Origin: CAWUEX02 sp963921305
Lineage (GTDB): Bacteria; Pseudomonadota; Alphaproteobacteria; Rhodospirillales; Rhodospirillaceae
Direction of reading: 5' to 3'
Length of the DNA stretch: 64,000 nucleotides
Assembly: GCA_963921305.4 (NCBI GenBank)
Contig: CAWUEX030000002.1
Coordinates: 124,001-188,000 of the forward strand
The translations under genes and the position numbers were made by a program. This document shows, one piece after another, positions 60,748 to 64,000 of this stretch. The notes under the pieces are model-generated. The model was not told where the DNA came from, ran no database searches, and saw only the letters and a program-made list of their open reading frames with translations. Within the stretch, counting starts at the first letter, position 1. Each line of letters starts with the position of its first letter.

Positions 60748-61980
60748 TTATGGGCTCATTGAGACCATTTCTCGGCTGCGGATGCCCCGGATCACCATAT
60801 TTGGCAGCTCGGGCTCGTCCCACAGGAAGGCGCCGGTCCGGAAGTCGAGGCCACCCTGCCCCGTGCGCACGATCACCAAATCCATAGATTTGGAGACGTA
60901 TACCCGCTGTCCGTTGGCGCCGTCGAAATACACCATATCGGGCACTTCGAACGGCTCTGAATGGGGCACGTACGCGTTCACGCCCTTGCCATAGTCGACT
61001 TTCTCCCGGTACTCGGTGCCGAGCCAGGTGTGAAAACCGTAATTGGGATTGTTAGGCGACGGGGTGGTCACCTGTTCTATCCATGACTGCGGCACAACCT
61101 GTTCATCGCTGACACGTCCGTCGTTGAGATGCAGCAGACCAAGCCGCAGCCAGTTGCGTGCCGGCGTAAACAGCGACCCGGATGTCTTGGCCAGACCACC
61201 GGGACTATCGAGCCACACATACGCCGGCATTTCGGCGACCTTAGTCCATAGATTTTTTTCAAGAAACTCGGCGTAGGGCACGCCGACCGCCCGTTGCAGA
61301 GCAAGCCCCAAAAGCTGTGAATTCAAGTTGCTGTAGGCAAATACCGTGCCCGGCGGGTCCTCCGCCGGTGCTTTGAGCGCGATGCCGCCCCAATCGGTTC
61401 CCATTGTCAGCTTCATGTTGTCACCGAGCAGGCTGAATCCACCGGATGCCCGGCTGAGCCCATGCGCCATTTGCAACATATTGCGAAGCGTGATGTCGGA
61501 GCGCGCGTCGTTCTGCCACTCGGTCAGGTAGGTGGACGCCGGTTCGTCGATGGATGGAATGTGCCCCTGGTCTATGGCAATTCCGTAAAGCAGCGCCATC
61601 ACCGATTTGTGCATGGACGCGGATTCCATATAGGACGTTTCGTCGAAGCCCGGACCGTACCACTCCATTTGCAGCGCGCCCTTGTGCCAGATCAGCAGGG
61701 CCATGGAGTTGTTGTCCGATGCGTAGGTGGCCAAGGCCTCAAGTGTCTCTTCAGGAACCGTCCGCTCATCCGGCGCCGCGACGGGAATGTCCGGCGGCGA
61801 CCCCGGCTCTACTTCGACGCTGGGCTGATACCACTCCACGTTGGTCATGCTGTTCGCGCGGTCGAAGGTGGCGAGACGGAGGTAGTAACGCCAATCGGCC
61901 GCGATGAAGAGGGCCAAACCGACGACGGCAACACCGAGGGTAATGCCGAGCCACTTTGCTATTTTCTTGACCATGTTCAT
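60748..61980 (-). CDS. Membrane-anchored serine hydrolase (S12/beta-lactamase-like)
   Basis: 410 residues with AAGGAG 8 bases before the ATG. An N-terminal membrane anchor (AKWLGITLGVAVVGLALFI) holds a periplasmic beta-lactamase-fold domain. The nucleophile motif is SMHK (S-x-x-K) and the second is YSN in FAYSNLNSQLLGLAL. A C-terminal FDGANGQRVYVSKSMDLVIV matches the family's third region. Members include 6-aminohexanoate-dimer hydrolase, esterases and penicillin-binding-like proteins. It follows its paralog by 29 bp. Confidence 0.87.
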   Translation of the reverse strand: MNMVKKIAKWLGITLGVAVVGLALFIAADWRYYLRLATFDRANSMTNVEWYQPSVEVEPGSPPDIPVAAPDERTVPEETLEALATYASDNNSMALLIWHKGALQMEWYGPGFDETSYMESASMHKSVMALLYGIAIDQGHIPSIDEPASTYLTEWQNDARSDITLRNMLQMAHGLSRASGGFSLLGDNMKLTMGTDWGGIALKAPAEDPPGTVFAYSNLNSQLLGLALQRAVGVPYAEFLEKNLWTKVAEMPAYVWLDSPGGLAKTSGSLFTPARNWLRLGLLHLNDGRVSDEQVVPQSWIEQVTTPSPNNPNYGFHTWLGTEYREKVDYGKGVNAYVPHSEPFEVPDMVYFDGANGQRVYVSKSMDLVIVRTGQGGLDFRTGAFLWDEPELPNMVIRGIRSREMVSMSP

Positions 61981-62009
61981 GTCCAGATCTCCTTAAAACC
62001 TTCGCCGCT

Positions 62010-63251
62010 TCAGCCGTCAGTGGCAGCGGTAACACCACGCATGAGAATGTTGGGGATACGCGAGTCTTCCCACGTAAACGCCCCAGCAGCAAAATCAAGG
62101 CCGCCGGTGCCGGTACGCACGATCACCATGTCATAGGACGGGATAATATAGAGGCGTTGGCCACCGGCGCCGTCGAACAGAATGACGTCGTCGGCGACAT
62201 AGGGTTCATCATGCTGGGCGAATGTGCCGACATAGGGACCGTAGTCGCGCTTTTCCTCGTACGGCGTACCAAGCCACGTGAGGTAGCCATAGTTGGGAGC
62301 AAGACGGGTGCCGGTCACGACGGCGTCTATCCAGCTTTCGGGCAGAACCTGGATGCCGCCAACACGGCCCCTGTTGATGAACAGAAGACCGACCCGCAAC
62401 CAGTCTTCTGCGGTGGCGTGCAAGCAGCAGTAAGTGCGGGCCAAGCCGCCTTCGCGGTCGAGGTAAACGTACGCCGTGCGTGTGCCGAGCTTCGACCACA
62501 GTTTGTCCGAGAGCACGTCCGCGTACCGCTTCCCCGTGGCCCGCTCGAGCACAATGCTGAGGGCCTGTGGATTGAAGTTGTTGTAATCGAACACCGTATC
62601 AGGCGCCTCGCGGGCAGGCTGGGCGAGGGTCAGCGTCTCAAGTTCCGTGCCGTGATTGAGTTTCTGAAAACTCGCGAACGGGCTCAGGCTGAAGGGATCT
62701 TTGTACAGCCCGCTGGTCATCTGCAGCATCTGGCGCAGGGTGACATTTGCCCGCTCGTCGCCCGCCCACTCAGTCAGGTGGACGGACGCGGACATATCGA
62801 CGGACGGCAGCGTACCGTCGGCAATCGCGGCGCCGACAACAAGCGCGATGACCGATTTATGCATCGACGCCGGATCGGTACGGGAATCGCGGTCGAACCC
62901 CTCACCGTAGTGTTCGTACTGCAGCGCGCCGCGGTGCCACACCAGCAACGCAACGGACTCCATCTCTTCGGCGTAGGTGACGGCGTCCTGCCATGCGGCG
63001 GCGGAGATTGTTTTTTCTCCGACAGCCGCACGCGGCAAGGGCGGCCCTTCCTGACCGGGGACGGGTTCAAGCGGGCTATACCAATCGACATCCTTGACCG
63101 GGTCTATGGTGAAGGAGCCGAAATACCGGCCGTAGTAGAGGGGATCTGTGACGTAGAGAACGGCACCAAAGAGAACACCGCCGGCGACGGGAACGATGAT
63201 AAGGGCGGCCAGCACGGCACTGAACCACTTGAGGATGCGGAGAAACAACAT
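62010..63251 (-). CDS. Membrane-anchored serine hydrolase, paralog
   Basis: 413 residues. Same layout as the gene at 60748: an N-terminal membrane helix (LAALIIVPVAGGVLFGAVLYV), SMHKSVIALVVGAAI with the S-x-x-K nucleophile, YNNFNPQALSIVLERATG, and FDGAGGQRLYIIPSYDMVIVRTGTGG. The two proteins align along their length, so this is a tandem duplication. Its leader contains GGAG about 9 bases from the ATG. An SDR gene lies upstream (40 bp), so the three may be one transcript. Confidence 0.87.
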   Translation of the reverse strand: MLFLRILKWFSAVLAALIIVPVAGGVLFGAVLYVTDPLYYGRYFGSFTIDPVKDVDWYSPLEPVPGQEGPPLPRAAVGEKTISAAAWQDAVTYAEEMESVALLVWHRGALQYEHYGEGFDRDSRTDPASMHKSVIALVVGAAIADGTLPSVDMSASVHLTEWAGDERANVTLRQMLQMTSGLYKDPFSLSPFASFQKLNHGTELETLTLAQPAREAPDTVFDYNNFNPQALSIVLERATGKRYADVLSDKLWSKLGTRTAYVYLDREGGLARTYCCLHATAEDWLRVGLLFINRGRVGGIQVLPESWIDAVVTGTRLAPNYGYLTWLGTPYEEKRDYGPYVGTFAQHDEPYVADDVILFDGAGGQRLYIIPSYDMVIVRTGTGGLDFAAGAFTWEDSRIPNILMRGVTAATDG

Positions 63252-63290
63252 CGCCAGCCACTCCGGTCAGATTGCCGGAACGCTATCGCT

Positions 63291-63995
63291 TTACCAGGGC
63301 AGTTCGCTGCCGTCGTAGGCGATAAAACGGCCAGCGTCGTCGGGCTTCAACCCGGCGATGACTTTCTTCATGCCAGCCACACTGGTTTCTGTGTCGATGT
63401 CCGCCGTCGGCCCACCCATATCCGTGCGCACCCAGCCAGGATGCATCGGTAGCGCGGTGATGCCCTTCTCTTTCAAGTCCAATCCCATCGACCGCATAAT
63501 CGCGTTCGCGCCGGCTTTGCTGGCCCGGTAGGGATACATCTTGCCGACATCGTTGCCGCCGATAGAGCCGAGAATACTGGATAGGGTGATAAGCTTCTTT
63601 TGGCCGCTAGCCGCGACGTTGTCGGCAAACGCTTCGGCCATGCGCATGGGACCGATGACATTGATGCGGTTGATCTTCTCCCACTCGTCGTAATCGGTAT
63701 CGCCAAAGTCCTGCATGCCGCCGGGCTCAGAGACGATGTACTTTCCGTAGTATCCCGCGACGTTAAGCAGAATATCGATAGGTTCATCGCCGATCGCGGC
63801 CTTCAGTGCAGCAATGGATTTCGGGTCTTCCACGTCCAGAGCGTGAATGACCACGTCACCCTCGATCGCTTTGAGGTCACTGGCACTGTCAGGATTACGG
63901 CAACAGGCGTGCACTTTGTCGCCATCCTTTGCGTAGAGTTGAGCAAGGCCTAAACCCAGGCCCCGGTTCGCGCCGGTGATGAGTACGGTTGCCAT
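63291..63995 (-). CDS. Short-chain dehydrogenase/reductase (CsgA-like)
   Basis: 234 residues, ending 40 bp before the serine hydrolase. A standard SDR: VLITGANRGLGLGLAQLYAKDG, LLNVAGYYG, TLSSILGSIGG, YRASKAG and HPGWVRTDMGG, ending YDGSELPW. Proteins with this ending are CsgA/sniffer-like SDRs. NAD(P)-dependent; substrate unknown. Only five bases of the window lie beyond its start, so the upstream signals are not visible. Its C-terminus resembles that of the signal-peptide SDR at 27367. Confidence 0.9.
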   Translation of the reverse strand: MATVLITGANRGLGLGLAQLYAKDGDKVHACCRNPDSASDLKAIEGDVVIHALDVEDPKSIAALKAAIGDEPIDILLNVAGYYGKYIVSEPGGMQDFGDTDYDEWEKINRINVIGPMRMAEAFADNVAASGQKKLITLSSILGSIGGNDVGKMYPYRASKAGANAIMRSMGLDLKEKGITALPMHPGWVRTDMGGPTADIDTETSVAGMKKVIAGLKPDDAGRFIAYDGSELPW

Positions 63996-64000
63996 AGTGT

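Noticed and set aside
62157..63452. 431-codon plus-strand frame opposite the serine hydrolase
   Set aside because: Antisense to a gene with SxxK and YxN motifs; no domain of its own.

Overview
The window is high-GC, gene-dense chromosomal DNA that fits an alphaproteobacterium. The evidence is the DUF1489 and DUF2333 families, an alphaproteobacterial-type PstC N-terminus, a TonB receptor of the Xanthomonas/Caulobacter type, TPR-methyltransferases, and many short-chain dehydrogenases (SDRs). I cannot place the genus. I see no rRNA, tRNA, CRISPR array, integrase or insertion sequence.

Layout. 1-2.4 kb: a phosphate uptake locus (5' end of pstC, then pstS with a four-repeat Pho box) followed by tkt-rpe. 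4.5-9.5 kb: a five-PAS diguanylate cyclase, a possible small gene with its own sigma70-like promoter, msrQ and an MFS transporter. 9.7-17.7 kb: an envelope block with an autotransporter, a Tsx-type channel coupled to an FGE-fold protein, a Tat-exported DUF1838 protein, a secreted unknown and msrP. 18-24.8 kb: two proteins with degenerate GGDEF domains, TrkH, a SnoaL-like protein, a membrane protein and a ThDP enzyme. 25-33.7 kb: a TonB receptor, an SDR with a signal peptide, and a tight TAXI-TRAP transporter plus two-methyltransferase operon. 33.7-39.9 kb: a small gene with two operator-like palindromes over its promoter, DUF1289, queF, an SDR lacking its catalytic lysine, a Tat-exported medium-chain dehydrogenase, a frameshifted TPR-methyltransferase and two SDRs. 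39.9-44.6 kb: a matrixin-type protease with five PPC domains, a substrate-binding-protein remnant, a cupin, and an alpha/beta hydrolase without the usual triad. 44.9-50.6 kb: a TonB receptor with a secreted phosphatase in one operon, DUF427, msrB and DUF2333. 50.7-55.4 kb: a secreted lectin-like protein, an EamA transporter, a TPR/O-GlcNAc-transferase-like protein and an SDR. 55.4-56.6 kb: a low-GC two-gene insert (mini-nucleotidyltransferase plus membrane protein). 56.6-64 kb: DUF1489, an RsbU-like phosphatase and a degenerate GGDEF-EAL protein, then two tandem serine hydrolases and an SDR.

Themes. Signalling: one diguanylate cyclase with all key residues sits near three proteins whose GGDEF or EAL signatures are broken, one of them in an operon with a PP2C phosphatase. 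Envelope: autotransporter, two TonB receptors, a Tsx-type channel, MsrP/MsrQ, and two nucleotide-dependent oxidoreductases with export signals. Pseudoenzymes recur (SDR, hydrolase, GGDEF/EAL, FGE-like). The best candidate for an undescribed system is the low-GC nucleotidyltransferase/membrane-protein pair at 55.5-56.6 kb. The TonB receptor/phosphatase operon is the next most interesting; its receptor has a start-site hairpin that could hide the ribosome-binding site.
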